Positions 10,276 to 22,440 are shown, numbered from the stretch's first letter. The stretch is DNA of 64,000 nucleotides from Deinococcus sp. JMULE3 (GCF_013337115.1 NZ_SGWE01000004.1:1312001-1376000); one strand, 5' to 3'. The notes: generated from the sequence alone by a model not told the origin. Made by a program: numbers and translations.

Positions 10276-11046
10276 ATGATCGATTCGCACACGCACCTCG
10301 ACTACATCGACGATCCGGCGGGGACGCGCGGCGAGCTGGGCCTGAGTGCCATGGTCTGCATCGGCGCGAGCCCCGAGCACGCGCGGAACGCGGTGGCGCT
10401 GGCCGAGCAGTTCGGGGACGTGTACGCGACGGTGGGCCTGCACCCGACAGACACGGACGAGGACAGCCCGGAGGCCCGCGCGCAGATCGAGGCCCTGCTG
10501 ACCCACCCGCGCGTGGTCGGGATCGGCGAGAGCGGCCTGGACGACTACTGGGACGACACGAAACGCGCCGCGCAGGTGTCGGCGTTCGAGTGGCAGCTGG
10601 ACCTCGCGCGGCGCAGCGGGAAGGTGCTGGTCATTCACACGCGGGACAAGGCCGGGCAGGACAGCGCGCACCGGGGCGTGATGGACGTGCTGCGCGCGTG
10701 GCCGGACGTGCCGGTGATCCTCCACTGCTTCAGCGGTCACGCTGAGTTGCTGCGCTTCGGCCTGGAGCGGGGTGAGCACACGTACTTCGGCTTCGCGGGG
10801 AACACGACGTACAAGAACGCGCAGGAGATCCAGGCGGCGGCCCGGGACCTGCCCCTGACGCGGATGCTGCTGGAGACCGACGCGCCCTTCCTCGCGCCCG
10901 TGCCCAAACGCGGCAAACCCAACCGGCCCGGTTACGTGCGGCACACACTGGAGTTCATCGCGGCCCTGCGCGGCCTGAGTCCGGAGGAACTGGAGGCCGC
11001 GACCGACGCGAACACCCGCCGCGCCTACGGGCTGCCGGAGGCCTGA
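10276..11046 (+). CDS. TatD family metal-dependent hydrolase (DNase-like)
   Basis: A 256-residue TIM-barrel hydrolase. The metal ligands HTHLD are near the start ([10 protein letters not shown]), with [25 protein letters not shown] and [11 protein letters not shown] following in the canonical TatD order. The family has 3'-5' DNase and RNase activity with two divalent metals. The ATG at 10276 is chosen because homology begins there. TAGGCT at 10263-10268 lies 7 bases upstream, which suggests a leaderless start. Confidence 0.93.
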   Translation: MIDSHTHLDYIDDPAGTRGELGLSAMVCIGASPEHARNAVALAEQFGDVYATVGLHPTDTDEDSPEARAQIEALLTHPRVVGIGESGLDDYWDDTKRAAQVSAFEWQLDLARRSGKVLVIHTRDKAGQDSAHRGVMDVLRAWPDVPVILHCFSGHAELLRFGLERGEHTYFGFAGNTTYKNAQEIQAAARDLPLTRMLLETDAPFLAPVPKRGKPNRPGYVRHTLEFIAALRGLSPEELEAATDANTRRAYGLPEA

Positions 11047-11053
11047 CGGACAG

Positions 11054-11099
11054 GCACGATACCTCGACTTGAGATGCATCCAAACCAGAGGTATCGTGC
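11054..11099 (+). promoter_or_regulatory. padR promoter with inverted-repeat operator
   Basis: GCACGATACCTC (11054-11065) and GAGGTATCGTGC (11088-11099) form a perfect 12-bp inverted repeat 22 bases apart. TTGAGA (11069-11074) and TATCGT (11092-11097) make a promoter with a 17-bp spacer, so the right arm covers the -10. The padR ATG is 7 bases beyond TATCGT, so the mRNA is probably leaderless. Binding of PadR here would block its own promoter. Confidence 0.7.
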
Positions 11100-11103
11100 A
11101 GAC

Positions 11104-11418
11104 ATGAACGCCCGCGAGCAACTCCGCCTGCTCATCCTGGCCGTCCTCGACCGCCAGCCGGAACACGGCTACGCCATCGCCCAGGCCATCAACACCCGCA
11201 GCGAAGGCCTGCTGCGCGCCCGCGAAGGCACCCTCTACCCCGCCCTGCACGCCCTCGAAGCTGAAGGGCTCATCGAGAGCAGCGAACACGAGGTCGCCGG
11301 CCGCACCCGCCGCGAATACCGCCTGACCGAGAAAGGCCGCGCCGCGCTGACCCGCACCCGCCGCGACTGGCAGGCCCAGGTCGGCGCCGTGCAGGCCGTG
11401 CTGGGAGGAGGGTCGTGA
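11104..11418 (+). CDS. PadR family transcriptional regulator
   Basis: A 104-residue winged-helix regulator. RLLILAVLDRQPEHGYAIAQAI, EGTLYPALHALEAEGLIES and RREYRLTEKGRAAL are the PadR hallmarks. PadR proteins bind inverted repeats as dimers and let go on binding a ligand. The ATG at 11104 is chosen over 11074 because the shorter form matches the family and follows the -10 box. Its stop overlaps the GTG of the next gene, so it leads an operon of membrane proteins that it likely controls. Confidence 0.92.
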   Translation: MNAREQLRLLILAVLDRQPEHGYAIAQAINTRSEGLLRAREGTLYPALHALEAEGLIESSEHEVAGRTRREYRLTEKGRAALTRTRRDWQAQVGAVQAVLGGGS

Positions 11419-11987
11419 ACGCCGCACTCTGGCTCACGCGGGCCACGCAGGACCTCCCGGCGGGCGTCACGGCCCGCGTGCGCCGCGACACGCTGGAACA
11501 CCTGCACGACGCGGCCCTGCCGGAACACGCCGACGTGAAGGCCGTGCTGGGCAACCCGGAAAGGGTGAACGACGACCTGAAACGCCTGTACCTCACGGTC
11601 CACGAGTTCCACCGGCTGGGCAGGACTCCGCCCCCCTGGCAGGGCTGGCTGCGGGTCGCCGCGCTGCTGGCCGGGGCGACGTTCCTGCTGCTCGAACCCC
11701 GCTCACCGCTGGCCGGCCAGGGAGGTTGGAGCGTGCTGTTCGGCACCAGCGTCCTGCTGCTCGTGCTGGCCACCGCGCGCCTGCACCCGGTACGGCGCGA
11801 CCGCTGGCGCGACCTGACCCTGAGCCTGATCGTCGCCTTGCCACTCCTGCTGGGCAATGACCTGCTGGCGGGCGTCCCCGCCCTGCCACTCACCTTGACG
11901 CTGGCTCTGATGATCTCCCTGCGCCTCAACACCCAGATGAACCTGGACGCCCGCATCCGCCGCACCCTCCCACTGGAGACCGCATGA
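11415..11987 (+). CDS. membrane protein with N-terminal HAAS/DUF1700-like domain
   Basis: A 190-residue protein. The cytosolic N-terminus (about 1-70, with HLHDAALPEHADVKAVLGNPERV) looks like the alpha-helical HAAS or permease-prefix module that follows many PadR genes. Four hydrophobic segments follow (about 78-185). The GTG start overlaps the padR stop. Members of this class usually sit beside PadR regulators and are thought to link the membrane to regulation. The exact function is unknown. It is the first of four related genes in a row. Confidence 0.7.
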   Translation: MNAALWLTRATQDLPAGVTARVRRDTLEHLHDAALPEHADVKAVLGNPERVNDDLKRLYLTVHEFHRLGRTPPPWQGWLRVAALLAGATFLLLEPRSPLAGQGGWSVLFGTSVLLLVLATARLHPVRRDRWRDLTLSLIVALPLLLGNDLLAGVPALPLTLTLALMISLRLNTQMNLDARIRRTLPLETA

Positions 11988-12592
11988 CCCTGAACGACTG
12001 GCTGGACGTCGCGCTGCGCGACCTTGCCCCCGCCGCGCGGGACCGCATGACCGCCGAGTACCACGCGCACGTGCAGGACGCCATGACGGGCGGCCTGACC
12101 GAACCCGAAGCCGTCGCCACCCTGGGCGACCCCGCGCAGGTTGGCCGCGCGCTGCGGCGCACCCAGTTGACAGTGCAGGACGAGCGGTGGTTGCGTCACC
12201 TGACCTCGCCGGGAACGCGAACACGGCGCGAATCACGACTGGTTCTCTGGGTACTGCCGCTCGCCCTGCCCGTCTGGGCGTACTTGCTGCACCTGATCTT
12301 CGCGTTGGATACGCACTGGGCTTGGCTGACGGCGACAGGGATCGTTGGGACAGTCACGCTGACCCTGATCGCCGACCTGCACACGGGCGACACCCTGCAC
12401 GCAGCTGTCCGCTCGTCTTGGCGTGGCATGACCCTGTTCGCGGGGCTACTGCTCGTGCTGCTGGTCGCCCCGTGGCCCACACCCCTGTCACCTAGCGTGC
12501 AGTTGTTCCTGCTGGGCGGGCTGTCACTCCTGGCTCTGGCTTCCTGGCGACTGTCCAGACTGCCGCACAAACTCAAAGGTGGACAGGTATGA
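11984..12592 (+). CDS. membrane protein with HAAS-like N-terminal domain (paralogue 2)
   Basis: A 202-residue protein. The N-terminal module has EYHAHVQDAMTGGLTEPEAV then ATLGDPAQVGRALRR. About four membrane segments follow in residues 85-195. The start ATGA overlaps the previous stop. Its first 65 residues are almost the same as those of the next gene (for example LNDWLDVALRDLAPAARDRM against LNAWLNVALGDLAPAARDRM), which shows a recent tandem duplication. The membrane halves have diverged. Confidence 0.72.
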   Translation: MTLNDWLDVALRDLAPAARDRMTAEYHAHVQDAMTGGLTEPEAVATLGDPAQVGRALRRTQLTVQDERWLRHLTSPGTRTRRESRLVLWVLPLALPVWAYLLHLIFALDTHWAWLTATGIVGTVTLTLIADLHTGDTLHAAVRSSWRGMTLFAGLLLVLLVAPWPTPLSPSVQLFLLGGLSLLALASWRLSRLPHKLKGGQV

Positions 12593-13164
12593 CCCTGAAC
12601 GCCTGGCTGAACGTCGCGCTGGGCGACCTCGCGCCCGCCGCGCGGGACCGCATGAACGCCGAGTACCACGCACATGTTCAGGACGCCATGCACAGCGGCC
12701 TGACCGAACCCGAAGCCGTCGCCACCCTGGGCGACCCCACGCAGGTCAACCGCGCGCTGCGGCGCACCTACGCCACGGCCAGCGAACTCAGGAACGGGCA
12801 GGTTCCGAAGATGTGGTGGTTCATGCTGCTGCTGGTCGCATGGTGCGGACTGGCCGCGCTGTGGTTTGAACAGGATGTCGAAGCCGTTGCAGCGGCCACC
12901 GCCCTCGTGCTGGCCTGCCCGGCGTGGATGCTTGCACGAAACGAGCCACAGCCGGTCAGGAACCTCCTGCTGCCCACGGCCGGACAGTGGCTCCTCAACT
13001 TCTTCTTCTGGCTGAGCTGGAGCGTGCAGGCGTGGCTGGGTGATCCACCCTCCTTCGGGGCCATCGTGTGGCTGCTGCCGGTCATGTGGCTGATGTGGTT
13101 CGGCGAGGTCGGGCGCGTTGTCCGGCGAATGCGCCGCACCCTGAAGCTGGAGGGTCGGGCGTGA
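12589..13164 (+). CDS. membrane protein with HAAS-like N-terminal domain (paralogue 3)
   Basis: A 191-residue protein, duplicated from its upstream neighbour. The HAAS-like module occupies residues 1-62 and the membrane part about 75-180, with segments such as WWFMLLLVAWCGLAALW. ATGA overlap joins it to the previous gene and GTGA overlap to the next, so translation of all four genes is coupled. No catalytic motif is visible. A role as a membrane signal partner of PadR is an inference from context. Confidence 0.72.
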   Translation: MTLNAWLNVALGDLAPAARDRMNAEYHAHVQDAMHSGLTEPEAVATLGDPTQVNRALRRTYATASELRNGQVPKMWWFMLLLVAWCGLAALWFEQDVEAVAAATALVLACPAWMLARNEPQPVRNLLLPTAGQWLLNFFFWLSWSVQAWLGDPPSFGAIVWLLPVMWLMWFGEVGRVVRRMRRTLKLEGRA

Positions 13165-13841
13165 CGGCGGGCCCGTTGAACCCGGATCTGGTCGCCTATC
13201 TGGATGAGGTGACGGCGCCGTTCCCGGAGGATTCGGCGGCGCGCATCCGGGCGGACCTGACCGGGCATGTGCTGGACGCGGCGGCGCCGGGCGGGGCGGG
13301 GATGCAGGAGGCGCTGGCGGCACTGGGTCCGGCGGCCGAGGTTCGGGCGGCGCTGGAGGCGCAGTTCTTCACGCGGGCGGACGTGGCGTGGCTGGAGCGG
13401 GACGGGCAGGTGCGGCGCCTGCTGACGGATGGCGTGAAGGCTTCCGGGCCGCTGTGGCGGGCAGCCCTGGGAATGCTGGGCGGCGTGGGCCTGTTGACGT
13501 GGCTGATCTGCGGCTGGCCGGGAATCCCCGCGCTGATCGGGTCACGGAGCTTCACGTGGGCTGTGCCTGCGCTCCTGCTGCTGGAACTGCTGCTGTTGGA
13601 GTCCGTGCGGCGGTTGATCCTGCGGCAGCCCGCACGGTCCGCAGCGGTGTTGCACCGCATGTATGGCACGCTGTTGGCTCCGTTGGGATTCGCGCTGAGT
13701 CTGCCAGTGTTCGCGCCGGGCGTGGTGACGGAACCGCTTCTGCTGGCGGCGGCTCTGGGCGCGGCGCTGCTGTGGGCGTACCTGACGCGTCCGCGTGAGG
13801 CGCTGGCGCTGGCCGGGAAGGCGTGGCGGGGCGCGCGGTGA
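13161..13841 (+). CDS. membrane protein with HAAS-like N-terminal domain (paralogue 4)
   Basis: A 226-residue protein starting at the GTG that overlaps the previous stop. The module reads AARIRADLTGHVLDAAAPGG then EALAALGPAAEVRAALEAQF, a divergent version of the one in the two preceding genes. Four to five hydrophobic segments follow from about residue 92. In-frame sequence back to 13068 lies inside the upstream gene and is not used. It ends the padR operon. Function unknown. Confidence 0.68.
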   Translation: MTAGPLNPDLVAYLDEVTAPFPEDSAARIRADLTGHVLDAAAPGGAGMQEALAALGPAAEVRAALEAQFFTRADVAWLERDGQVRRLLTDGVKASGPLWRAALGMLGGVGLLTWLICGWPGIPALIGSRSFTWAVPALLLLELLLLESVRRLILRQPARSAAVLHRMYGTLLAPLGFALSLPVFAPGVVTEPLLLAAALGAALLWAYLTRPREALALAGKAWRGAR

Positions 13842-13859
13842 GGACGGCATAGTGGGGGC

Positions 13860-14456
13860 ATGACGACGCTGGACGCTGCCTTTCCCCCCGCTGCCCTGAC
13901 TGTGCTGGACGTGATCCGTGCGCGCCGCACCGTGGATATCGGTCTGCTGAAACCCGACGCGGTGCCGCGTGCGGTTGTGGAGGCCATTCTGGAGGCGGGG
14001 ACCTGGGCGCCGAATCACGGGCGCACCGAGCCGTGGCGCTTCACGGTGTTCACGGGTGCGGGCCGCGCGAGGCTGGCCGAGGTGTTCGCGCAGGCGTACG
14101 CGGCGGGCAGCGCGCCGGACCGGGACAGCGAATCGGCGCTGGAGGCGCAGCGGGCGCGGGCGTGGCGGGCGCCACTGTGGATCAGCCTGGAACTGCACAT
14201 GCCCGAGAAACCGAAGATGCCCGAGTGGGAGGAGCAGGCGGCGCTGGCCTGCGCCGCGCAGAACATGTGGCTGGCGGCGACGGCGTTCGGGCTGGTCGGG
14301 AAGTGGGTGAGTGGCCCGGTGATGGTCAGTCCGGTGGCGGCGCAGGCGCTGGGTGCGCCGAAGCTGATGGGCCTGCTGGTGCTGGGCTACCCGGCGGCCG
14401 AGCTGCCGTCCGCGACCCGCGCGCCGCTGGCGGACAAGGTCACCTGGGTGGAGTGA
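13860..14456 (+). CDS. nitroreductase family protein (FMN-dependent oxidoreductase)
   Basis: A 198-residue NAD(P)H:FMN oxidoreductase-like protein. VLDVIRARRTVD carries the Arg pair that holds the FMN phosphate. AGTWAPNHGRTEPWRFTVFTG is typical of the YdjA-like group, and the C-terminal LLVLGYPAAE completes the FMN site. The family reduces nitro compounds or quinones, and the natural substrate here is unknown. CATAGT at 13848-13853 lies 6 bases before the ATG, a possible leaderless start separate from the padR operon. Confidence 0.88.
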   Translation: MTTLDAAFPPAALTVLDVIRARRTVDIGLLKPDAVPRAVVEAILEAGTWAPNHGRTEPWRFTVFTGAGRARLAEVFAQAYAAGSAPDRDSESALEAQRARAWRAPLWISLELHMPEKPKMPEWEEQAALACAAQNMWLAATAFGLVGKWVSGPVMVSPVAAQALGAPKLMGLLVLGYPAAELPSATRAPLADKVTWVE

Positions 14457-14459
14457 CCG

Positions 14460-15500
14460 TTACAGGTTGTCCCTGAAGAACTGCACGCTGCGGTTCAGCG
14501 CCGTGCGGAGGTTCCCGGAGAGGTTGTGGTTGTCGCCGTCGTAGCGGTACGCCTCGACGCCCTGTCCGGCGTTGCGCAGGTCGTCCGCGAGGTTCTTCTG
14601 GAACGAGTACGGCACGTCCTTGTCGTTGGTGCCGTGGTGCAGCTGGATGGGCCGACCGTTGAGTTCGCGCAGGTAGGCGTTGGGGCTCAGGAGGCGCAGG
14701 TAGCGACGGTTCAGGGCGTCCAGTGTGCGTTTCTCGCCGGGGGGTGGGTTCCAGTCGGTGGCGAGGACGTCGTAACTGGCGATCACGCCCGCCCACAGGG
14801 ACGCGGCCTTCAGGCGGGGGTCCACGATCATGGCTTTCAGGCTCAGCTGGCCGCCCATGGAGTGGCCCCACAGGCCCAGGCGGTCGGGGTTCACGCGCGG
14901 GTCGCGCCGGAGGCTGGCGGCGGCGTTCAGGACGTCCACGGTGTAGCCGGGGTCGTCGTACCCGCCGCGCGCCTCGCCTTCGCTGCTGCCGTGCCCGCGG
15001 TAGTCGCTTTTCAGGGTGACGAAGCCCGCGCGGGCAAACGCGTCCTGGTACGCGACGTAGCGTTCAGTGGTGCGGTACTCGGCGGGCGGGATGTACCCGT
15101 GGTTGAACACGATGGCAGGCCAGCCTCCCTGCGGGGGCGTGCCGCGCGGAACGGTCAGCAGCGCGTTGATGCGCAGCCCCTCGGACTGGTAGCTGACGAC
15201 CTGCCGGGTGTAGTTGCTCCCGGCGGCCAGGGTTTGCCGGACGGTCAGGGGGCTGCCGGGGTACTCGCGGGCCTTCAGCGCCTGGATGCTGACTGGGTTG
15301 CGGGCCACGGAGGCCTTCAGCGCGGTGTCGCTCAACTCCTGAAGGGGACCGTCCCTGTCTGAGGTGGGCGCCTGCGGTGGCGCGGCGCTGCCGGGCGGGT
15401 CCCAGGGCAGGCGCAGTGGGATGGCGTCAGGCTGCGTGACCGCGACGTACCCGGCGCCCGCCAGCAGGGCCAGCAGCGTGAGGTTGATCAGGGCGCGCAT
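14460..15500 (-). CDS. alpha/beta hydrolase of the prolyl oligopeptidase/dienelactone hydrolase type
   Basis: A 346-residue protein with an N-terminal membrane anchor or signal (LTLLALLAGAGYVAV). The nucleophile elbow is GLWGHSMGGQLSL (Ser in GHSMGG), HHGTNDKDVPYSF gives the acid Asp, and YDGDNHNLSGN gives the His. NHGYIPPAEY forms the oxyanion side. It is likely an extracytoplasmic peptidase or esterase of unknown substrate. The ATG at 15500 is chosen because the longer frame to 15686 adds Arg/Ser-rich sequence without a signal. Confidence 0.87.
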   Translation of the reverse strand: MRALINLTLLALLAGAGYVAVTQPDAIPLRLPWDPPGSAAPPQAPTSDRDGPLQELSDTALKASVARNPVSIQALKAREYPGSPLTVRQTLAAGSNYTRQVVSYQSEGLRINALLTVPRGTPPQGGWPAIVFNHGYIPPAEYRTTERYVAYQDAFARAGFVTLKSDYRGHGSSEGEARGGYDDPGYTVDVLNAAASLRRDPRVNPDRLGLWGHSMGGQLSLKAMIVDPRLKAASLWAGVIASYDVLATDWNPPPGEKRTLDALNRRYLRLLSPNAYLRELNGRPIQLHHGTNDKDVPYSFQKNLADDLRNAGQGVEAYRYDGDNHNLSGNLRTALNRSVQFFRDNL

Positions 15501-15936
15501 CAGGCGTCGGTCGGCCCCACGGTGGGGGTCAGGGGGATCGCGGGTCGGCTCGGCATGCCTGCACCCTAGGGAACAGGGGCGGCCAGAACTGCGGGACAGG
15601 TGACGCTGCGCGCTTGAGCGTTCGCCGATCTGAAACTCATTCACGCCGTACCAGCCGTGACTGCCGGAAACTCCGCGTATTTTCATGCGTCACATCCGAG
15701 CTGCGCTGGGGAGGGACCTCACTGCCCCCGTTCTCGGTCCACACGCCCGGCATGCACATGTGGAATCTGAGATTGTGCTGAACAAACCTTGCCCCCAGGC
15801 GGGGGTACGCGTATCATCTGTCCCGTAACCCCACAAGACCTGATGTCAAATCAGGTACCCACACAACCGCCACGCGTTCCCTAGATGACCGGGGGTTCAC
15901 GTGTGCCTCCGCTGTATGGGTATTCAAGGAGATCAC
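15501..15936. other. intergenic region with divergent control sites
   Basis: There is no gene in these 436 bases. The right half holds the promoter and dyad of the lipoprotein-protease operon (listed separately). The left half up to about 15780 shows no clear gene or repeat. Confidence 0.6.
15789..15856 (+). promoter_or_regulatory. promoter and dyad of the lipoprotein/subtilase operon
   Basis: TTGCCC (15789-15794), a 17-bp spacer and TATCAT (15812-15817) form a good sigma-70 type promoter. ACCTGAT (15838-15844) and ATCAGGT (15850-15856) form a 7-bp dyad just downstream, which could be an operator or a 5' UTR hairpin. The 5' UTR would be about 113 bases. Confidence 0.6.
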
Positions 15937-17238
<1,302 letters not shown>

Positions 17239-17257
17239 ACCCCCAAGGAGTACACCA

Positions 17258-19939
17258 GTGAAGAACACCCTGAAAACCGCGTCCCTGCTCAGCCTGGCCC
17301 TCGTGCTGGGCGCCTGCGGGACCAGCACCGCACCCAAGATCGCCCCGACGGGTCAGTCCGCGAAGACCCTGAAAGTCCAGACGCACGTCACGGACCGCTG
17401 GTTCGTGGAACTCAGCGGTGACCCCACCGCGCTGAGCAGCCAGAGCGTCGGCGCGCAGCAGGCCGCGTTCCGCACGCAGGCCGCGCAGCTGGGCATCAAG
17501 TACCAGGAAGTCATGAGCTACCACACGCTGTTCAACGGCTTCTCCGTGAAGGCCAGCAGCGCCGAGATCAACCGCATCAGCCGCATGCCCGGCGTGCTGG
17601 GCGTGTACCCCGTCAAGGAGATCGCCGCGCCCGTCGTGGAGCGCAACCTCGCCGACGCCCTGACGCCCGACATGTACTCCGCGCTGAACATGACCGGCGC
17701 CAGCGTCGCGCAGAACGAACTGGGCCTGACCGGCAAGGGCATCAAGGTCGGCGTGATCGACACCGGTATCGACCTGGAGCACCCCGCGTTCGCGGGCCGC
17801 GTCGTCGCGCAGTACGACTTCGTGGGTGACGACTTCAACTGGGACAAGCCCGCCGTGCCGGATGAGAACGCCGACGACTGCGGCGGCCACGGCTCGCACG
17901 TCGCGGGCATCGTGGGCGGCAACGACCCCAGCAAGGGCTTCAAGGGCGTCGCCCCTGACGTCAGCTTCGGCGCGTACCGCGTGTTCGGCTGTGAGGGCAG
18001 CACCACCGAGGACATCATGATCGCCGCCATGGAACGCGCCTACGCCGACGGCATGCAGGTCGTGAACCTCAGCATCGGCTCGGCCTTCGAGAACTGGGAA
18101 GCGACCCCCTCCGCCAAGGTCGGCAGCCGCATGGTCAAGAAGGGCATGGTCGTCGTGGCCTCCGCCGGGAACAGCGGCGCCAGCGGCCAGTACTCCATGG
18201 GCGGCGTCACCATGGGCGACAACGTGATCTCGGTCGCGTCGGTCAGCAACACCGAGATCGAAGTGAACAAGTTCACGCTGTCCTCCGGCGAGACGATTCC
18301 CTTCATGGCGGGCGACCCGGCCCCCACCGGCGTGGCAGGCGTCACGCTGCCCATCACCAAACTGGCGACCAGCACCACCACCACCGCCAATGACGGCTGC
18401 CTCGTGAGCGGCGCCAACCCCTACGCGGCGGGCAGCCTGACCGGCAAGGCGGTCCTGATCCGCCGCGGCACCTGCACCTTCTACGAGAAGGCCAAGAATG
18501 CCCAGGACGCCGGTGCCAGCGCCGTCATCCTCTACAACCGTGACTCCGGTTACCTCGCGCCGTCCCTGACCGGGGCCAGTGAGATCACCATTCCCGTCAG
18601 CTTCGTGAACGACGCCAGCGGCGCCCTGATCGACGGGAAGATCGCGGGCGGCGTGTCCATGACCTTCGCGGACGGCAAGATCAGCATCCCCAGCCCCACC
18701 GCGAACACCCTGGATTCGTACTCCTCGTACGGCATGAGCGCCGAACTGGAGCAGAAGCCCGACGTGTCCGCGCCCGGCGGGAACATCCGCAGCGCCTACC
18801 CCCTGACGGTGGAAGCCAGCGGCTACGCCACCCTGAGCGGCACCAGCATGGCCTCCCCGCACGTCGCCGGGGCCGCCGCCCTGATGCTGCAGGCCTTCCC
18901 GAACACCAAGGCCAAGGACATGCGCGGCCTGCTGATGAACAGCGCCACCCTGCGCTGGTACCGCGCGCCCAGCGGCACCCTCTTCACCGGTTACCCCGAC
19001 TACGTGCAGCGCCAGGGTGCAGGTATGGTCGACATCGTCGGCTCGTACAACAGCACGGTGCGCGCCACGCCCAACAAGCTCAGCCTGGGCGAGAGCGCCA
19101 GCTTCGCCACCCGCAGCAAGGTCGTGGTGCTGAAGAACACCTACGCCCGCACCGAGATCTTCACGGCCTACCACTACCCCGCACTGACGATCGGCGGCAC
19201 CACCCTGGCCCCCAGCGCCCTGACCAGTTACGCCACCATGACCATCAACGGTCAGGACGCCGACAAGACCGACATCGAGGTGACCGTGCCCGCGAACGGC
19301 TCGGCCGAACTGAACGTCGTGATCACGCCCCCCGCAGGCGCGCCCGACAAGGCCCAGTACGGCGGCTACATCGTGCTGGAAAGCAAGTCCGGCCAGAACA
19401 TGGTGATCCCCTACGGCGGCTTCAAGGGTGACTACCAGAGCATCCAGGTGCTCGGCAACCTGATCGTCGGCGGCCAGTCGCAGGACTTCCCCGCGCTGAT
19501 CGACGATGCGGCCGACGACTACTACACCGAAGGGCAGGAGGTCGCCACCCCGATCGACTACACCTTCCAGGACGTCGCGCTCGACCCCACCAAGCCCGAC
19601 CAGCTGACCATGGACGCGCCGTACATCCTGGCGCAGATCAGCCACCAGGCCCGCAAGCTGACCCTGGAACTGCTCGACGGCAACGGCATGGTCATCGAGA
19701 CCCTGGGCAAGCAGGAGTACCTGGGCCGCAACTGCACGAACAACCTCGCGCAGGCCAGCGACCGCTGCGACGCCTACAACACCTACAGCTGGGACGGCAA
19801 GCTCAGCAACGGCCAGGACGCGCCCAACGGCACGTACCAGCTGCGCATCAAGGTCCTCAAGGCCCTCGGTGACGAGAGCGTCGAGAGTGACACCGAGGTG
19901 TACACCACCCAGAAGTTCACCGTCGCGCGCCCCCAGTAA
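17258..19939 (+). CDS. subtilisin-like S8 serine peptidase with PA insert, lipoprotein signal
   Basis: An 893-residue exported protease. The signal peptide ends in a lipobox (LALVLGAC). An I9-like inhibitor region spans about 45-125. The S8 triad is [13 protein letters not shown] (Asp, about 168), [11 protein letters not shown] (His, about 211) and [12 protein letters not shown] (Ser, about 530). A PA domain is inserted before the Ser ([20 protein letters not shown]). A FlgD-like Ig domain ([19 protein letters not shown]) ends the chain. The start is GTG with AAGGAG upstream. It probably degrades extracellular protein from the cell surface. Confidence 0.94.
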   Translation: MKNTLKTASLLSLALVLGACGTSTAPKIAPTGQSAKTLKVQTHVTDRWFVELSGDPTALSSQSVGAQQAAFRTQAAQLGIKYQEVMSYHTLFNGFSVKASSAEINRISRMPGVLGVYPVKEIAAPVVERNLADALTPDMYSALNMTGASVAQNELGLTGKGIKVGVIDTGIDLEHPAFAGRVVAQYDFVGDDFNWDKPAVPDENADDCGGHGSHVAGIVGGNDPSKGFKGVAPDVSFGAYRVFGCEGSTTEDIMIAAMERAYADGMQVVNLSIGSAFENWEATPSAKVGSRMVKKGMVVVASAGNSGASGQYSMGGVTMGDNVISVASVSNTEIEVNKFTLSSGETIPFMAGDPAPTGVAGVTLPITKLATSTTTTANDGCLVSGANPYAAGSLTGKAVLIRRGTCTFYEKAKNAQDAGASAVILYNRDSGYLAPSLTGASEITIPVSFVNDASGALIDGKIAGGVSMTFADGKISIPSPTANTLDSYSSYGMSAELEQKPDVSAPGGNIRSAYPLTVEASGYATLSGTSMASPHVAGAAALMLQAFPNTKAKDMRGLLMNSATLRWYRAPSGTLFTGYPDYVQRQGAGMVDIVGSYNSTVRATPNKLSLGESASFATRSKVVVLKNTYARTEIFTAYHYPALTIGGTTLAPSALTSYATMTINGQDADKTDIEVTVPANGSAELNVVITPPAGAPDKAQYGGYIVLESKSGQNMVIPYGGFKGDYQSIQVLGNLIVGGQSQDFPALIDDAADDYYTEGQEVATPIDYTFQDVALDPTKPDQLTMDAPYILAQISHQARKLTLELLDGNGMVIETLGKQEYLGRNCTNNLAQASDRCDAYNTYSWDGKLSNGQDAPNGTYQLRIKVLKALGDESVESDTEVYTTQKFTVARPQ

Positions 19940-19953
19940 TCCCTCACTGAAGA

Positions 19954-19980
19954 ACGCCGCCCCACAGGTTGGGGCGGCGT
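19954..19980 (+). terminator. terminator after the subtilase gene
   Basis: ACGCCGCCCCA (19954-19964) pairs with TGGGGCGGCGT (19970-19980) around CAGGT, an 11-bp stem followed by CTTGCGTT. It also faces the end of cmk on the other strand. Confidence 0.75.
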
Positions 19981-19992
19981 CTTGCGTTCAGG

Positions 19993-20604
19993 TCAGCGCA
20001 GGTCGGCAAGGATGGTGTCGATCACGCCCTGGAGGGTCAAAGGCCCGGTGTCGATGACGCGGGCGTCGGGGGCGGGGGCGCTCTGGGTGGTGTCGAGGCG
20101 GTCGCGTTCGGTGAGGGCGGCTTCGATGGCGGGGATGTCCTCGGGGCGTTCCTTCGCGCGGCGCTCGGCGCGGACGCGGGGGCTGGCGGTCAGGTAGAAC
20201 TTGTGCGGCGCGTGCGGGAAGACGTTGGTGCCCATGTCGCGGCCCTCGGCAACGAGGGGGGCGGGCAGGGCGCGCAGCTGGTTGTCGACCCACTCGCGGA
20301 TTTCGGGGAGGGCCGCGACGACGCTGACGCCGGTGTCCACGCGGGTGCTGTGAAGGTCGGCGGTCAGGTCATGGTCGGCGTTCCAGACGCGGTTGCCGCT
20401 GGCGAGGGGTTCCAGGCGAACGCCAGAGAGCAGGGGCAGCAGGGCACTGGCGTCGGCGAGGTCGGCCCCGGCCTCCAGGCCGAGGAGGGTCACAGCGCGG
20501 TACAGCAGGCCGCTGCTGACGTAGGGCACGCCGAGGGCCTGCGCGACGCCGGAGGAGACGCTGGATTTTCCGCTGGCGGCGACGCCATCAATGGTCACGA
20601 TCAT
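19993..20604 (-). CDS. cmk: cytidylate kinase
   Basis: A 203-residue nucleoside monophosphate kinase that phosphorylates CMP and dCMP with [17 protein letters not shown] is the P-loop, [13 protein letters not shown] replaces the usual SGAxYRA motif, and [20 protein letters not shown] is the CMP-binding segment typical of cmk. The ATG at 20604 is chosen over the GTG at 20613 because the family begins MIVTIDG. TAGACT on the minus strand, about 9 bases upstream, may be the -10 box. It diverges from the cyclophilin gene. Confidence 0.9.
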   Translation of the reverse strand: MIVTIDGVAASGKSSVSSGVAQALGVPYVSSGLLYRAVTLLGLEAGADLADASALLPLLSGVRLEPLASGNRVWNADHDLTADLHSTRVDTGVSVVAALPEIREWVDNQLRALPAPLVAEGRDMGTNVFPHAPHKFYLTASPRVRAERRAKERPEDIPAIEAALTERDRLDTTQSAPAPDARVIDTGPLTLQGVIDTILADLR

Positions 20605-20700
20605 CAACTGCACAGTCTACTGCGCCTCGCCCTGACATTTCCCGCGGTGCACCCTTCGGGTGACGCGCTGCACGCGCAGCCCGCTAGACTGTCACAGACC

Positions 20701-21474
20701 ATGAAACATGCTGCCCTGATCCTCACGGCCCTGCTGGCCCTGACCGCCTGCCAGAAGAAGGACGACGCGACCACGACCGACACGAAGACGGACACGGCCG
20801 CGACGGACACCACCCCGGCGACCGACACGCCCGCCACCGACACGAAGGCGGACGCGACACCCGCCGTCACGAAGCCCGGCCCCGTCCCCGCCGGGTACAC
20901 CGAGGTGCCGTTCCTCACGACCGAACCCAAGCGCGAATTCAAGGCCGAGCCCGACATGGCCCTGACGGACGGCAAGGACTACTACGCGCTGATCGACACG
21001 AGCAGGGGGCAGATCCTGGCGGACCTGTACGAGCAGGAGACGCCGGTCACGGTGAACAACTTCGTGTTCCTGGCCCGCAACCACTACTTCGACGGGATCC
21101 GTTTCCACCGCGTGATCGACGGGTTCATGGCGCAGACCGGCGACCCCAAGAGCGTGGACGAGGAGAAGAAGGCCGAGTGGGGTACCGGCGGTCCCGGCTA
21201 CCAGTTCGCGGACGAGTTCCGCCAGAAACTGACCTTCAACAGCGGCGGCATCCTGGCCATGGCGAACAGCGGCCCGGCCACGAACGGCAGCCAGTTCTTC
21301 ATCACCTTCGAACCGACCGACTTCCTGAACGGCAAGCACACCATCTTCGGGAAGGTCGTGACCGGCGACGACCTGCTGCCGAAACTGACCCGCACCATGG
21401 ATCAGAACAACGCCGAGGTGGCGGGCGCCGTGGCGGACCAGATCCTGACCGTGCGCATCCTGACCAAGGGCTGA
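20701..21474 (+). CDS. peptidyl-prolyl cis-trans isomerase, cyclophilin-type lipoprotein
   Basis: A 257-residue lipoprotein (LLALTAC lipobox) with a 40-residue Thr/Asp/Ala-rich linker after the signal. The cyclophilin domain follows, with [18 protein letters not shown] and [20 protein letters not shown], which include the catalytic Arg and the FxMxxG-type core. It helps proline isomerisation of exported proteins at the envelope. TAGACT at 20685-20690 lies 10 bases before the ATG. In-frame sequence back to 19969 overlaps cmk and is not used. Confidence 0.93.
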   Translation: MKHAALILTALLALTACQKKDDATTTDTKTDTAATDTTPATDTPATDTKADATPAVTKPGPVPAGYTEVPFLTTEPKREFKAEPDMALTDGKDYYALIDTSRGQILADLYEQETPVTVNNFVFLARNHYFDGIRFHRVIDGFMAQTGDPKSVDEEKKAEWGTGGPGYQFADEFRQKLTFNSGGILAMANSGPATNGSQFFITFEPTDFLNGKHTIFGKVVTGDDLLPKLTRTMDQNNAEVAGAVADQILTVRILTKG

Positions 21475-21488
21475 AGTCCCGTTTCACG

Positions 21489-21519
21489 GCGGCGCGCTTC
21501 CCGTGCGGGGGCGCGCCGC
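21489..21519. terminator. terminator after the cyclophilin gene
   Basis: GCGGCGCGC (21489-21497) pairs with GCGCGCCGC (21511-21519). TTTGTT follows on the plus strand. It lies between convergent genes. Confidence 0.65.
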
Positions 21520-21527
21520 TTTGTTCC

Positions 21528-22411
<884 letters not shown>

Positions 22412-22440
22412 GGGTTCTGTCGTGAAGCGCACCGGCCGGG

